Shown here piece by piece: positions 12,021-25,000 of a stretch of 64,000 nt of DNA. The position numbers and the translations under genes were made by a program. The stretch is from Zhengitettix transpicula. Taxonomy: Eukaryota; Arthropoda; Insecta; Orthoptera; Tetrigidae. Each line of letters opens with the position of its first letter. The stretch's first letter is position 1. The notes below the pieces were generated by a model, which saw only the letters and a list, made by a program, of their open reading frames with translations, was not told the origin of the DNA and did not search any database. The DNA lies in NCBI GenBank assembly GCA_037074705.1, contig CM073591.1:85850032-85914031 (forward strand). Reading direction: 5' to 3'.

Positions 12021-14727
12021 GACAAAACTAATAATTTATAGATATAAGAATACAGATTATCATAAATATATTTATTCTCCGTTTGCCCTCTTATGAGAAA
12101 ATAGGATTCGACACATATTCTACATATGTAAGTACGAAGATAATAAATAAGTTTCTAAATACAATACACAGATTATAAACACAATAAATGAAGTTCAAAT
12201 AGAAAATACTAATTATTTATACAATGCAACTACGTTTTAACGGTAATAATTAATGCAGATACAGAAATTCACAACAAATGTTCAAATCACAAAGGCACTA
12301 TTTATATTTTACACAATTTATTGAAGATGCACTGCTTTTAATCACTTATAGCGGCATTCATCTCATAATATCATAAATTGAAATAAATGTTAAAAATAAG
12401 TCATTTGATGTAAATTGTTGGAGAATAATTTTTAAAATGAGATGTTTAGGAATCCTAGATTAAATAATCTATCATTCTTTTAAAATAAAGTGAATGTATA
12501 ATGTATGACATGCTTAATGTGTAACATTACGGAACGTAATCTGGTTTTATAGTTTCAATCCATATATAAAATATGAAAATTGTTCCAATTGATAGTGAAT
12601 GGTTTCCAAAATAAGCTTAGAAATGATTAAAAAAAATTATGGTTAAGTGCTACGTCTAATAACTCTGCTACGAAAGTTAAGTTCTGAATTTTATATTATC
12701 CCGTTCTACTTTATTATTAATATTACCATTATAGTTTTATTGAACGGCGAGGGCAGGTTAAGATGAGATCTATACTGCAGAAAATGTGTCAATCCCAAAA
12801 AAATTATACAATTCTGAGTTTACTTTCATGTATGACGCGAAAGGGTACAAGAATTGTTGTCGAATATCATGCCGCTTAAAGACGAATGAATACTCCATGC
12901 ATAACACTGATTTTTTTAGCGAGAATTGAAATTAACAAATAGTTGATGAAATATCGAGTAAACACACAAAAGTAAATGATAAAATAAATAGCACACAACG
13001 GTTATGCGAACTCATACATTATTTTTATATTTATAATATTATTTGAGTTTTATACACGAAGTGTTAATTGACTTGTTATTATTTGCAGACCAAATAGTTA
13101 ACCCGTAATATATCTATAATAAATTTTTATATTGGGTATTAGTATTTAATGAATAAATATATAATTATAATTTTAATTTAAACAGTTTGTATGTATTCAT
13201 TGACCTATATTATTTGCTGAATGGGATAAATAAGTATGAAGTAAATTAGAAACACTTAGCATGTATTTCAATAACAATTGAAACAGATTTTGTAGTATAT
13301 CCGTCGGATTTTATTACGCGTTTCCATTTCTTTAAACTCCAATTACAATATTGAACTTTGAATATGAATTTGAAAGTAAAGATTCATTACAGTTTCCCAC
13401 AAATGTATTCTCCGTAAAAATTGCATTTATTTATAACTGAAGTACATGACATTTCTATTGGAAGCGTAATTGTCGCCATTGGATTTATGTCCTTTTATCT
13501 ATTTAGTAAAACAGTTTTCGTTAATTAAGGTTCAATGACGATTTGTTCTTAACATCACTTATCCGACGTATTGCTGCCGTACCTTTTCTCGAGCCAATTC
13601 CGATTCTCCTAAACAAACCATGGGATCATTTTCAATATTTAGTCTTCAATAAGAAATGACGGACACTAAGCAAATGTATAACTGGGAAAATGCCAAGTTT
13701 GAAACTTTAACTAATTATAATCTACAAACAAATATAATTATACTAATATTTTGTTTCAAGATATTAGTTCATTATAATCATACACATGGCGTAAAATGTT
13801 GACACTACCGAAATGTAATGGAGTTTTGTAAATAAAGGGCAAAGGTGGAAAATATTTTTGTGCGTGTTATCGTTTTTGCCTGTCAAGCGGTGAAAAGTAA
13901 AGGCTGGGGGAAGTTCTTGTGAAATGAGGTGATGGCCGGTCTTCTTTAAGATGAAGTAATTGTGTATGTACTTGTGCATTAAATTTTTCAATTGTTTACG
14001 ATTCACAGCGCAATACTGTACTTGACAGAAAAAGCGTCTGCCCGTCTTCTGTAATCATACCTGATGACTAATTTTGTGAAACTTTTCTTCCATTGACGCA
14101 TCAATGAAAATACTATGTACCCTAAGTTGCTCATTGTGACGTAAAATCTGTTAATTCTGGCTCGTGCTGGAAGCAAGAGCTTTGAAAATCTCCGAGTAGT
14201 CGGCCAATTATCTGGAGAAGCAGTTTGTGAGCAGCCGCGAACACACCAACGTGGACTGCAATTGAACAACAGGCTTGCTTGCTGTCCTACTGTGACCTGT
14301 CAACACGAAGAGAATTACAACGCTGGATCAACTTAGAGCGTCGGCCTACAACGCTGATTCGAGACCGTCGTATCACTGGAGTCCACTGGATTCAGAGGAT
14401 TGCGAGACCAAATAAGTTCGTGGCATGTCAATAAAACTTTTTTTAATAATCTTTCTTCATGTGAAACTAATATATACTTAATTATCTCATGCATGTGCCT
14501 ATATATAGAAAACACCACATGGAAGACCTAGAAAAACTTCAGAGGGGGGCAGAAAAATTTGGTCACAGGTGAGAAAAGGTAGAGAAAATAGGCTGGGAAT
14601 CTTTGGCAACCAGAAGGAAGAAAGATACACTTTTTGTACTTTTTAAATCATATACGGGTAAGAAAGCGTGGAAAGACATACGGAATAAGATCGAAAACCT
14701 ACTTATATTGGCAGAGGTGATCAGAAA
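12021..14727. other. AT-rich stretch without a supported gene
   Basis: Mostly low-complexity AT sequence. A less AT-rich patch at 14130-14410 carries overlapping open frames on the minus strand (61 and 88 codons). I compared it by eye with common transposase motifs and found no convincing match. Confidence 0.4.
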
Positions 14728-15700
14728 TCTATATAATAAAAAAGGATGTATATTTGTATGTATGTATGTATGTATTTACGTTGTTCTTTATAGAAATTTT
14801 ATCGCGTGGACAGAATGCAACAAAAATTGGTATACGTATTCTGCCAAAATCGAGAACCGGTACTGTGGTGGTGAGAAAGACCTAGAATAAACGTGGAAAT
14901 AATTATAATTGAAATAAGTTACGAATTAGTGTTAAATTACTGCGCGAGACGATGACGTCATAAGTTTTCAAGACATTGATACATCATAAAAATATAGTTC
15001 TGTATTTCGTAATGAAATAAAGCAGAAATATTTTGATTGAATAAAAAGTAAAATTTTTTCCAGTAATACTCCATCGAATAGTAATAAAAAACAATACCAA
15101 ATACTTTACCATCCTTGCGGAATGTTAATTTGGAAAAGTTAATTATCGCCGCTATATTTAATAAAGCCAATATGGTGCCTTATAGTACATTCAAATATGT
15201 GTCGGCCGAGATTTTAAAATTTCATTATATATCGTACTATTGTATCCTGTATAATATTTCAAAAGATAATAAGATTTGTCTAAGGTACGACTGACTGACA
15301 ATTATATGTTGCAATATTCACGGAGAATTCTATTTGTAAAGAATATCGATGGTATGTTTGTTGATATTTGCAATAAAATTCTATGTATCTTATAGCTATT
15401 AAATTAATACACTATCGAACACGGAACATTTACATGGAAATAAAAGTTCAATTAATGTACTTTGTGCAACGTATTTGTATAAATGTAAACAAATTATTAC
15501 GTGCAATTTGTGCCGTGAAACAAAAATTTGAGGTTAGGATAGCAGTATTTGTTTTCCATTTTTGGAACGACGTTATTGATGTACAATTTATGAGAAATGA
15601 AGTAAAGCAGTAATCTTTTGATTGAATAATAAGTATAATTAAATGTACCAATACCACATCGAGTGATAAATAAAATTCATTATGAAAGGTTATACAGTTC
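14728..15700 (+). mobile_element. Helitron-like element, 5' end and body (3' end not found)
   Basis: The 5' end reads A|TCTATATAATAAAAAAGG followed by GTATGTATGTATGTATTTACG. This is a typical insect Helitron start with a 5' TC next to an A, and it matches the copy at 56669 ('tatataataaaaaataatg', then 'gtatttacgtt'). A second shared block, 'acactatcgaacacggaacatttacat' at about 15410-15436, corresponds to 'cactatcgg...ggaactaggaacatttatat' of that copy. An internal direct repeat of about 80 bases occurs at 15011-15090 and 15596-15674. No CTAGT end is found before the next Helitron, so the 3' end is lost or displaced. The element is non-autonomous, with no Rep/helicase coding. Confidence 0.6.
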
Positions 15701-16008
15701 ATGGCATTAATTTTCTTTTAAATAACTTGACTTTTGACGTATTTAACGGGATCAGGGACCATTATGTTGCCTAATTAAATCTTGCAATACGCACTGGAAG
15801 ATACATAGAATTATGATAAAAACAATACTTAAATGTTCAAAATTGATATTTTTCTATTGAAGACAGCGTATTTCGTAATGTTTTGCATTAATTTTATACA
15901 ATGCTGCCAACTGCAGATTGCTAAAACCACCAAATAGTTTATTTTCAGATGGAAAAATTATATATCTACAAATTCAGTAATTGTTTTAAATAGTGTATAT
16001 ATATAGCT
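15701..16008. other. AT-rich spacer between Helitron copies
   Basis: No recognisable gene or repeat. It could be the distal part of the preceding Helitron. Confidence 0.4.
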
Positions 16009-17027
16009 TCTAATATATAAAATTGCCTTATGCGGGTATGTATGTGTGTATAAATGTATGTATATACATAGGTATGTATATGGATGGGTATGTTCCGTTC
16101 ACAAATCTACAACCTCGAAGCAATTTCACCAAATTGCGACAGGGAAACAAACACTGTGTGGGTGTAACACGCCTACCACCCCCAGGAGCAAGGGTGGACG
16201 GTGGTGGAAATCTTCAAACATGCTAAAATGTCCGATATTTGCGTTGCATAAATATTTTTCAGCGTTAATTAGATTTATAGTATTTCTACTCATGTGATTT
16301 TTTATTAATTTTAACCCATTGTGGCACGAGGGTTGAGCACATTAAGGGGTGGCGGTGGAGGGGGTTACAAGTAAATAACGCTAAAAATAACGAGATTCGA
16401 GTCAACTCAAAGGTAATGGATGTCTCTGAGTTCATTTATGACAATCTGGGCAACGCGCGGTTGTAGGATTGGGTAGGAAGGGTTGGGCGGAGGGTAGAAC
16501 TTTTAAAATAAGTTAACCAACCGAATTTTGCATCAAATAAATACATTTCGGGAACAATGATATTCATAAAATTTCCCTACACGTTCTCCGTGTTTAATTT
16601 CAACCCATTTCGGGCTTGGGTGGGATGCGTCCTTAAGGGTAAGGGTGGACGGGCGTTACAAGAAAATAACGCGAATACAACCGAGATTAGATTCAATTCA
16701 AAGTATTATGTATGTCAATGAGTTTAATTATGACATTAGAATTACCGTTTAACATTCCCAACGAGGGGTTGTAAATATTCAAACATGTTAACCGGTTGAT
16801 GATCGTGTGGAAATAATATTCGGCAGGCGTTAATGGAATTGATAGTATTTCTACTGGTGAAGTTTGTGTATAACTTCAACTCCTTTCAGTATGAAAGGGG
16901 AGGACGCCTAGGGGTGGGGGTAGAGGATCGAGGAGCGTTACATAAAAATAGCGCAAAAGCAACCGAAATTGGAGTGTATCGGGGGTTATGGATAAATGAC
17001 ATCTCGGGCAACGCCGGCACCCGCTAG
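16009..17027 (+). mobile_element. Complete non-autonomous Helitron-like element, about 1.0 kb
   Basis: The 5' end is TCTAATATATAAAATTGCC, followed by a GTATGTATGT-rich stretch. The 3' end is CGGGCAACGCCGGCACCCGCTAG immediately before T; Helitrons insert at AT and end in CTRR just after a short hairpin, here CGGG paired with CCCG. Inside, a module of about 270 bases recurs three times (near 16180, 16340 and 16630, with a fourth partial near 16880). Each module has 'agggtggacgg' or 'ggggtggcggtgg', then 'gttacaag.aaataacgc', then a 'gagatt.gagtcaa.tcaaag' block and 'gcaacgcg'. There is no coding capacity for a replicase, so it would depend on an autonomous partner. Confidence 0.75.
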
Positions 17028-17609
17028 TTTAAAATAAAATCGAGGCCGTAAAAAACAGACGTTGGGAAATTCTCATTTCTAAACAGAGTGATAAGCGATT
17101 GAAACAATTAACCTTCAGCAGTGTTTGAGGAGAATGTTCCAATATTAAAATTTTAAAAAAATATTTAAAGTGTTAAAAAATGTTATCTTATTAATAAATA
17201 AACTGACATAAAGTAAAATATTACTGTGTGGTATTTATTATATAACATAATTGTTCTTGTTTATTATCTACTTACTTCTTTATTTGGTTATTTTATGTAA
17301 TACAGATGTTTTCATATTTTCAATATATTGCGTCCCTGAAAGATAAACCATTGACCGGATATTTGAGTCGTTTGCATCATAAAAATATAATACAGAGCAA
17401 AAACCATAAGTGTTTCTGTTTGTAATATGACAATTATCATTTGCTCGGATACAACAACGTATAACTTTATACATAAAACAATTTTTTAGCAGGATTCAAA
17501 AATCTGTTGTATATATTACGTATCAGATTTATTTACTCAATGTTAGTGAAAAATAATCCAGGATGATATTAATAAGACAACAGTAGCAGAACAGTTTAAC
17601 GATACTTAC
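17028..17609. other. AT-rich spacer
   Basis: No gene or repeat is recognised. It would include intron sequence if the minus-strand exon at 17610 is real. Confidence 0.45.
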
Positions 17610-17674
17610 CGGCCTAGGAAGTCGTCGAGGGCGGAAGCTGGAGGTAACCTCACTTGCACGACGAATCCTCGCAT
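17610..17674 (-). CDS. Possible first coding exon with a strong splice donor
   Basis: On the minus strand an ATG at 17674-17672 opens 21 codons, beginning MRGFVVQVRLPPASAL and ending DDFLG plus two bases, which run directly into CG|GTAAGTATCG. This is a near-consensus 5' splice site with the intron starting at 17609. Codons are GC-rich at third positions (TTC, GTC, GTG, GCC, CTC, GAC, GAC, TTC, GGC), unlike the AT-rich surroundings. The frame stays open for 12 further codons upstream, to a TAG. I do not recognise the protein. No partner acceptor or second exon was identified, so this could also be a chance open frame or part of a decayed element. Confidence 0.25.
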
Positions 17675-18750
17675 TCCAAATATCGGTTTTCTCCCGCCGA
17701 ACCTTTGAAGCTAGTTTTCCGTCATCGATTTCCGCTTGGGAAACGTGGAGAGAGGGGATTCATAAGTGCCAGTAATTTCCAATTAAAACACTTGGTAGTG
17801 CCACTATGCTCCAAGATGTCTGAATTACGATTTCTCGCTATTCATGGACTTCGTGAATGTTAAAATGTAAGAACGATATTTTTAAAGCAAATCTAAGACA
17901 GCATTCAGTGGACGTCTTATAATACATCCATTAATGCAGAGAAACTTGAATTGTTTCAATAAAGGAAAAATTGAAATAACATAATCTTAGCTAAGTATCC
18001 AATAATGTCATTGATTTTTCTCTAATTCGGAAGAATTTGTGAAATAATCTGGCAATAGTTAATAAGTATATTCACAAAATATGTTAGTTCACAAAGACAC
18101 ATAGAGTTTTATAACATATCCTTAAGAACAAACACCAGTTTCTCAATATTTGATTGTTGATTATGTGCTTCTGAGGGGATAACTTTTTCAACCACGCTAT
18201 TGTTCAATTAGTTCGCAAACATGAATGTAATACTGATATTTTTGTGATTAAATGCGACTTTAAAACAGAGAAGAAGGTTCGGATTCTGCGATTGAAGATT
18301 GCTCAGAGATACATAATAATAATAGCAGTAGATTTATTAAACCTTAGAACAAAAAAAATTATTAATTGGCCTTTTTCAGTTTCGTCGTAATTTTCACCTT
18401 CTGACGTTTATAACCGCTCAAAGTAACTATTTGTCGGAATAACATATTTTTAATTTTTTTGAGGGGTGGGAGGAATTAGGTGGTGAGAAAAAAAGGCGAA
18501 TTGGTAAATAAATTGAAATTTTTACTGAAAACTTTTTTCATAAACTTAATTCATAATATTTTTTGTTATATTCCAAATTTATGACATTTTTAGTTAAACA
18601 ACTAAACTGTTACCCGATCCAAAATGTCATATTGAAATGTGTTCGTGAAAATCCTATAATAATTTTCTGATATGTTAAACGACTTCATCAACCATAACAA
18701 AATCATTTAACGACGAAGCCAGCATTCTTGCAGCCACGAAACGTCAACTA
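17675..18750. other. Mostly AT-rich, unassigned
   Basis: The GC-richer part 17675-17860 adjoins the possible exon and could be its 5' leader. A plus-strand 69-codon frame across it shows no motif. The rest, 17870-18740, is AT-rich with nothing recognised. Confidence 0.4.
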
Positions 18751-18880
18751 TACTCCGGGTCACTAGTTAACCCTTGACTACCTTGCTCTACCTTTCCGCA
18801 TCACCTCTTTTAATCCCATTCCTATGCTATAAAAGGGGAGTGGCCACTATGTGGATTACCCTTTATATAGTCTGCCAACA
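18751..18880 (+). repeat. GC-rich 'GGCCAGCTGCC' repeat, copy D (3' module only)
   Basis: Starts at 'ctccgggtcactagttaaccc' and ends at 'gtggattaccctttatatagtctgcc'. It corresponds only to the last third of copies B and E. It runs directly into 'ttcttcttctcttcttcg', the same junction as in copy A, and then into copy E. D and E may be one longer element that carries the 3' module twice. Confidence 0.75.
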
Positions 18881-19490
18881 CGTTCTTCTTCTCTTCTTCG
18901 TGCCTAGCGCCAAGAAAGCCTGTGAGAACATTCTGACTCAGGTGAACCTTCCCAGAGATTGCTGGAGGAGGCTAACTTTGGGGAACCTTCTCCTCTCTCT
19001 GGTTTTTTGAACTAACGCTCCCAGAAGTCGAGGCACCACGGCCTGTTTTGAGACGGGTATGTTACGGGGTTGCAGATCTTGGGCATACGGTAAGAGTTGT
19101 CCGATATTCCTATTGGAATAGTAGGTCAGCTGCCTCCTTAACTGGTCAAGGCAAGGAAAGAGGAATGCCTTCACAGAAAACCTCTCTCTTACCATCGGAA
19201 CGGCGTAGAACAAGTACATACCTGATTAAGGTTTTACTAGTGTTTTCCCTGAATCACTTTTAGGCGAATTGCCGGGCAAGGTCCTTAATCTATAGCCCCG
19301 GGGGCCCTAGTTAACCCTTGGGTACCGCAGGTGGAACCTTCCAGGTCATGCATGGTTTTGTCTTTCTCTGATTTTGAATTTATATATCCTTCCTCATCCC
19401 CCTCCCCTTTCAAATCCCTTCCTGGACTATAAAAGGAAGTTGGCACTACTTTGATTACCCTCCTGAAGCGTGTTACTCCAAAAAAAATTA
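18881..19490 (+). repeat. GC-rich 'GGCCAGCTGCC' repeat, copy E (longest 5' extent)
   Basis: Has the longest 5' part seen: 'gtgcctagcgccaagaaagc', then a 'caggtgaaccttcccagagattg' block, before joining the region shared with copy B ('ttttttgaacta', 'cgaggcacc', 'gggcatacggtaagagttgt'). It ends 'gattaccctcctgaagcgtgttactcc' followed by A8. Near 19328-19385 an extra stretch, 'gcaggtggaaccttccagg' to 'ctgattttgaat', interrupts the module and resembles the element's own upstream block at 18938-19010, so a rearranged or recombined copy is likely. Confidence 0.75.
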
Positions 19491-20657
19491 AATTAATTTG
19501 ATAGAAAAACTAAGGGTTCTGAAGATATCTTTCCAATTAATTTAAAAATTAATGTTCAATTAAATCATTTTAAACCATATTTTTTTTTAAAAAAAAGATC
19601 TGCGGACTTAATAATCACTGATTTCCAAATTACTTTTTCATTGATGTTTAATTTTAATGAGATACCTAAGATATATTACTCAGTCAATTTTTACGGTTTT
19701 TGGACCCTTATTCAATTTTTAAATAATAAGAGTCAAACCGAATATCAAAAACAAATAACCTAACAGTATAAATGGTCCAAGTAAGTTCTTATTAAAATAT
19801 ATGGTTACAACCAAAATCCAGTTTAATAATTTCTTGCTAAGTGTGGATAGGATAAGCTATTTTAACATGTGAACCTGTAGGAATTTTTAGACTTCAGTAC
19901 TTTAAAGAGTTTTTAATAAATACAATTATGTCCATGACGATTATAATGAATTTTCTATTGTATTTCATTTTACGATCGACAAATGAAGACCGAATCTTTA
20001 AACGAAAGCTCACTGATTACTGTCAAACTTACAGCTAAAATTAATCCTCAACTACTGTAGCATTGCTAATATTATTTCACATTGACGAGTGAAAAATTAT
20101 TAATCGCCATTTTGTTTCTTTGATGATCGCTGTTTAATACAATATTATACATCTATAAGCTAAATATAGTATTTAAAAAGTTTTCAGAAATCAAAAAACA
20201 TTAATTAAAGCGACCTCTCATGAATAAATAATTTAATTATTACATTTTATTTCATAAATTTGTAATACTTGTTTTTTATCTTCTGTGAGTGAACTAATGA
20301 GTTTAAAATAGAATATTTAATACATCTAATTCACGGTGAATTTATAACATAGTTTGGTTTAAACGGGGATAGCATCTGAAACTTAAGATGAGTTTACTGT
20401 TTTTCTCTGGCTACAAAAGAATATATGGACGCATTGTATCTTAACCATAAGGTCTATATATATCGTAATGTAGTGTAAATTAGCGGGATAAAATAGTTCG
20501 GGGTTATTAATATTTATTTATATATTTTATTTAACGTAAAAATCGTGAGCACTTTATATTCTTAGCTTCAGTTTGACGAAGGTCAATGCTTACTGAAAAG
20601 GTAGTATCGGAAAAGTAAAACAACCCGATAGTCTTCCTTTTGTGAGAATTATAATAT
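19491..20657. other. AT-rich stretch
   Basis: Contains a T9A8 tract near 19580. No gene or repeat is recognised. Confidence 0.5.
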
Positions 20658-21638
20658 TGTGATTGTCTGGCGGGGCTAATCTTTTTTTCTGACACGTTCG
20701 GGTAAGACGCTGCGCCAAATAGCCACCGCCGTGGACGTGTACTCCCAGGCCCTTGAAATTTGCTTTTTAACCACGGAGAGTGGTCGTTAACTAAAATTTT
20801 GAGATTTTCGGGGGCAAAAATCAGCTTTTAATTGGCTAAGATCAGCAGATCATAGGATATTTTGGGTGGAATTTCAGAAAACCCAGGTGTGAAGGGAACG
20901 TGAAAGCAAGCAGGAGTTAGTTGGTTTTTAGTTTTTAATAGTTATTAGACTTTTTAAGAGGAAGACAATTCGGTTTAAAATGTTGTAAGTTGGTGTTTCG
21001 AGAAGTGAAAGCAGTTTCAGTTTTAGTTTTTAAATATTTCAGTTACAAATAAGTCATCGAAGTTATTCAGAAGTTATTTTTGAGAAATTAGTAGGCAGTT
21101 GGGAAGTTGGGAAGTAGGGAAGATATAGATTAGTTAAGTTTTCAATCAATTTAAATAGCCTTAGTTAGAAAAGGTTTTATTAAGTCAAAGTAGTTTTCAC
21201 TGCACAAGCCGGGAATTCATGCCGACGAGAACCTGTAAGGCAGTTGGGGTGACCATCTTCCGGTAAAGGCGGGATATCATACAAGAGATTACAGACTCAG
21301 TCCGCGCTACCTGACAAAGCTACTTACCTGCCAGATCCTCAATAAGCGGTAATGTACTGAGATGATAATCCCGTCAAAGTCGGTTTATAAAAGTCATAAG
21401 ACCACCGTATTTTAAACCTACTTATCCCTGATAGAAAGATTCGTTGTTTTGTTCTATATATGTTTGTAATTTTATATGTAGTAAGTTAAAATTTATAATG
21501 AGCTCAGGAAAACAATTTTATCTTTAGTGCTAATAAAATATAAATTATTAATTACTGTAGTTCATTTTACCTCACTAATAAAGATTTAATATTAATTAAA
21601 TAAGAAATTAAATTTCAAAAATTCAGTAAAAATCCCCA
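20658..21638 (+). mobile_element. Solo LTR of a Gypsy-like retrotransposon, 981 bp, ATAT target duplication
   Basis: Begins TGTGATTGTCTGGCGGGGC and ends AAAAATCCCCA, giving TG...CA ends. ATAT flanks it on both sides (20654-20657 and 21639-21642). It has a purine-rich body ('gaaagcaagcaggagttag', 'gttgggaagttgggaagtaggg') and AATAAA strings near 21532 and 21579, as expected of an LTR. No internal gag/pol lies next to it, so it is probably a recombined solo LTR. Orientation is taken from the AATAAA position and is not certain. Confidence 0.6.
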
Positions 21639-22042
21639 ATATCGTTTACACATTTAAAATGTTCGCATGCGTTATGAACACTTTAGATTTCCCCTGACAC
21701 GATTAAATATTGAAGAAGTGAATTTTCAATAAAGGATTGTATTATTTGGGTCACTAGAATCTTTTGTAATTAAGTTACACTTGCAGTGGATATTAATATA
21801 AATTTATATATTAATTACGCAAGCGTTAAAACTACGAAAAGAACAAATTTGTAGTCTCACTAAGGGTTGTTCCCTCAGAGAATCGATCGAGCCTTGCTGC
21901 GACATGCCAACTCACGTGACAAGTGAATAAAAACGATAAGGAAGCACGAACAACGCACTCACACAACGTGTGGATCGATACGGCACGTGCGGAAACAAAG
22001 AGTTTCTACGTTTCTACTCTTGAAAATAGTCTGTAAATTTTT
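21639..22042. other. Unassigned spacer
   Basis: No gene or repeat is recognised. Confidence 0.45.
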
Positions 22043-22068
22043 CACGACGGCTTCAGTTCGTCATCATT
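22043..22068 (-). other. Weak PLE-end-like motif
   Basis: The minus strand reads ATGATGACGAACTGAAGCCG then TCGTG. The CTGAAG...CGTCGTG order resembles other PLE-end motifs in this window but is the weakest of them. Confidence 0.3.
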
Positions 22069-25000
22069 TATAAAGTATCATAGACGATCTATACAATTGT
22101 CTGCATTTAACATTCAAACATAAAATTATAACACTCCATGAACGTAGACTTTCTCGGTGTTGAGACTGAGAGAAACTTTTTGGGGTTTTCAAGCGAGTGA
22201 GAGTATCGATTTCAAACGTCGTTTCTACGAACATCTCTGTCATCAACCTCAATGGAAGGCGCTCTCACTTGTCTGGAATCCCTAAACAGTTTCACTCTAT
22301 TTATAACAATAATTCGAGGAATATGTTCTTGGGAGTTCTGCTGACGTCAATGCTATGAGAAAGATGTAAAATGTGTTCAATAATTCATGTATTATGATAT
22401 TAAGTTGAAATAATATTATTGCTAGTGAAATGTTTTTATTAAATTTATGTAAATAAAAAAATATAGTTTCTGGTTGATAATTAAAGATAAGTACGACTTC
22501 TATTGTTTCGCCTGCTTGGCTCTTGTGACACTTGCCCGCCGAACACGTAGTCTCAATTTGCTGCTTAGATATTACGTCAATGAGAAAGAATGTAAAATTG
22601 TGATTTTAGGATAAATAAATTCGTAACACAATAACATTTATTATCATAAGAAACACATTTAATATTGGGTTTAAATATTTATAACAAAATTTACTTAAAA
22701 GTTTTGGGTGGCAGCTGATTGCAAATTTTCACATTTCACATGCTGACGAAAATTACATCAGCCGTAAATTTAAGATTAAAGTTATGGGAACTCCTTTTCT
22801 ACAGGGTGTTATGACTTAAGATTCGCTGATTCAGAAACAGAACATTTGAGGTCTTACAGTTTTTCGAGTGTCCTCAGCACGGCGAGTAGGTGGGTAGATG
22901 GAATTAGAAACAACCTCCCTGCGACAGGTCTTGGTAGAACGTGTTGTTTGCTGTCTGAACAACAGGAAAGTGACGCTGTTTCTTCCAAACAGGCAGGTCA
23001 TAGAGTTGGTCCTGGCTCGGATTCTACGTCACGACAGGACGGGTTAATTCCCTCCTATGCAAAATCGTGTAACTTCTAGAAATCTCGCTTCGCTCCGTAG
23101 AAAAGTTCGCCTTCTAACCATCTACGAATTGAAAATATGTTTTTATACATATTCCTTGCATCTTGCCAAATACTCTAACTGTACGGACTAATAAAACTAT
23201 TTTTGACACAGTAAACGGCTGATTCACTACGATGGCGTCGGCGACTAACGAGCATGATGCTTGGTCAAACTATGGACGCCGAGTTGTTCTTTGATTTATT
23301 CCTTTCGCGCAAGTTCCAAGATTCGCCAATCACCTTATTTATATCATTCTAAGATATTAAGAATTTGTTCAACTAAAATATCCGTTACCAACAATATTAA
23401 ACTTTCATTAATTACTCATGTTTCAACTGTCACTCAAACAATTATGAAATATTACAAAATATAACAATTACATAAATTAAATAAAATTGAGTAATTATTT
23501 ATATCAGTTTTCATTACAATATAGTTCCAAAAAGCATTTGATTGATTATTTAAAGTTATTTGCTAAAAATTGAGTGACACAATTACAATAATAATTGACA
23601 ACGCTTGGCTCATCACCCGAGAATCAACTACAAGGAGGGAAGGACGGCAATTACGAATGAATTTTCAAAATATCTGCTCTGTACCGGGTTACAGTATTTA
23701 TGATTGTTAATCTGGTTACCGTGACGTGGTGTCTGCTATCTTAGTAGTGAGTAAACTGGTCCGGCAAGTCTAGACAATTTGACACATGTTCTCTTAGATC
23801 TCTGCTCAGGCTGACTTTACAGAATAAATTTTCAGACTAACTGAAACTTAAAAAGGAAGTCTCTCCGTTTATATATTTGTTTTTTTTCCCCAAAGGTTTA
23901 CTTCACCGAAACCTGTGCACCCCACAATGCCATCAGTTTTCGTGGATAGTAAAAGTTCCAATATCTGCCACTCTTTCAGCCCTCAAAAACTGCTAACTGC
24001 AGACATCCAATTTCTTACAAAAATCCCCCTTTTATATCAAGTTAATTTAATATTGCTCCATTACATGCAAAATGCTTAGATAACATTTCTTTGTGCAGTT
24101 GTGATAAAGATTCAATTCAGTAGTTTTATGTCTTTGGGGTTTCTCCTTCATAGGTGATTAGGCATGACATTCAGGTGCTTCAGGATGAAAATAAGAAATA
24201 TGGAGAAGGAAAGGTTGAAATAATTTATTTGTTTTCAACAAATTTTTACATTTTTACGGTCGGCTTGCGAGTATATGGAGTATATTGACTTAGCCACGAT
24301 TTGGGAGTAATTCTTTGGAATACTTTCGTTCCATCTTTCTAGATATTCCTAATTTTAAATATATATTTTCTCTTGGGCGGAAACGTTATTTGATCCATTT
24401 TTTAAGAACCTTACAGAGCTTATCTTAATAAATATGTTTTCGAATTACAGATAATTTTCCGGTGTTGCTGTCACTGTTATTATTTTTTCTATACTGCACC
24501 CTAGTAATCATGATCCTGGGTTAATTAATAAATCAGCATACCACGAGGAAAAATCTGGTATTTTCCGGAAAGCAAGACTACGTCGAGAAACACGGGACGT
24601 CTGAGAGTATTCGCGTTTTATTCCCTACAAATAATAAAATCCATTTAAAAATTAAAAATTACTTCGAACGGCAACATGATCATACTATCTTTATAATTTT
24701 CTAATGTACCTTGACGACATCCTTGACACGTTTTCTTTACTTATTTTGTTTAATTCCGACCACACTTTTATAACTTCCTCGCCGCTGCCAACTTTAACAA
24801 AAATATTTTCAACGCAGACTCGTTATAAACATACCCAAAACAAAATAATTGACTCCAAAAGTGACAAGGAGGAAAATAAAGAATACTCAGGAGGTACGTT
24901 TGATAAAATAAACTAATGACTTGTATAAATTAAAACACACAAATAACTTATAAATTATTTACAGGCACGTTTTCTTTACTTATTTTGTTTAATTCTGACC

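Noticed and set aside
22846..23079. A 77-codon Ser/Gly-rich frame in a GC-richer patch
   Set aside because: No recognisable motif, no splice signals, and comparable frames exist on the other strand.
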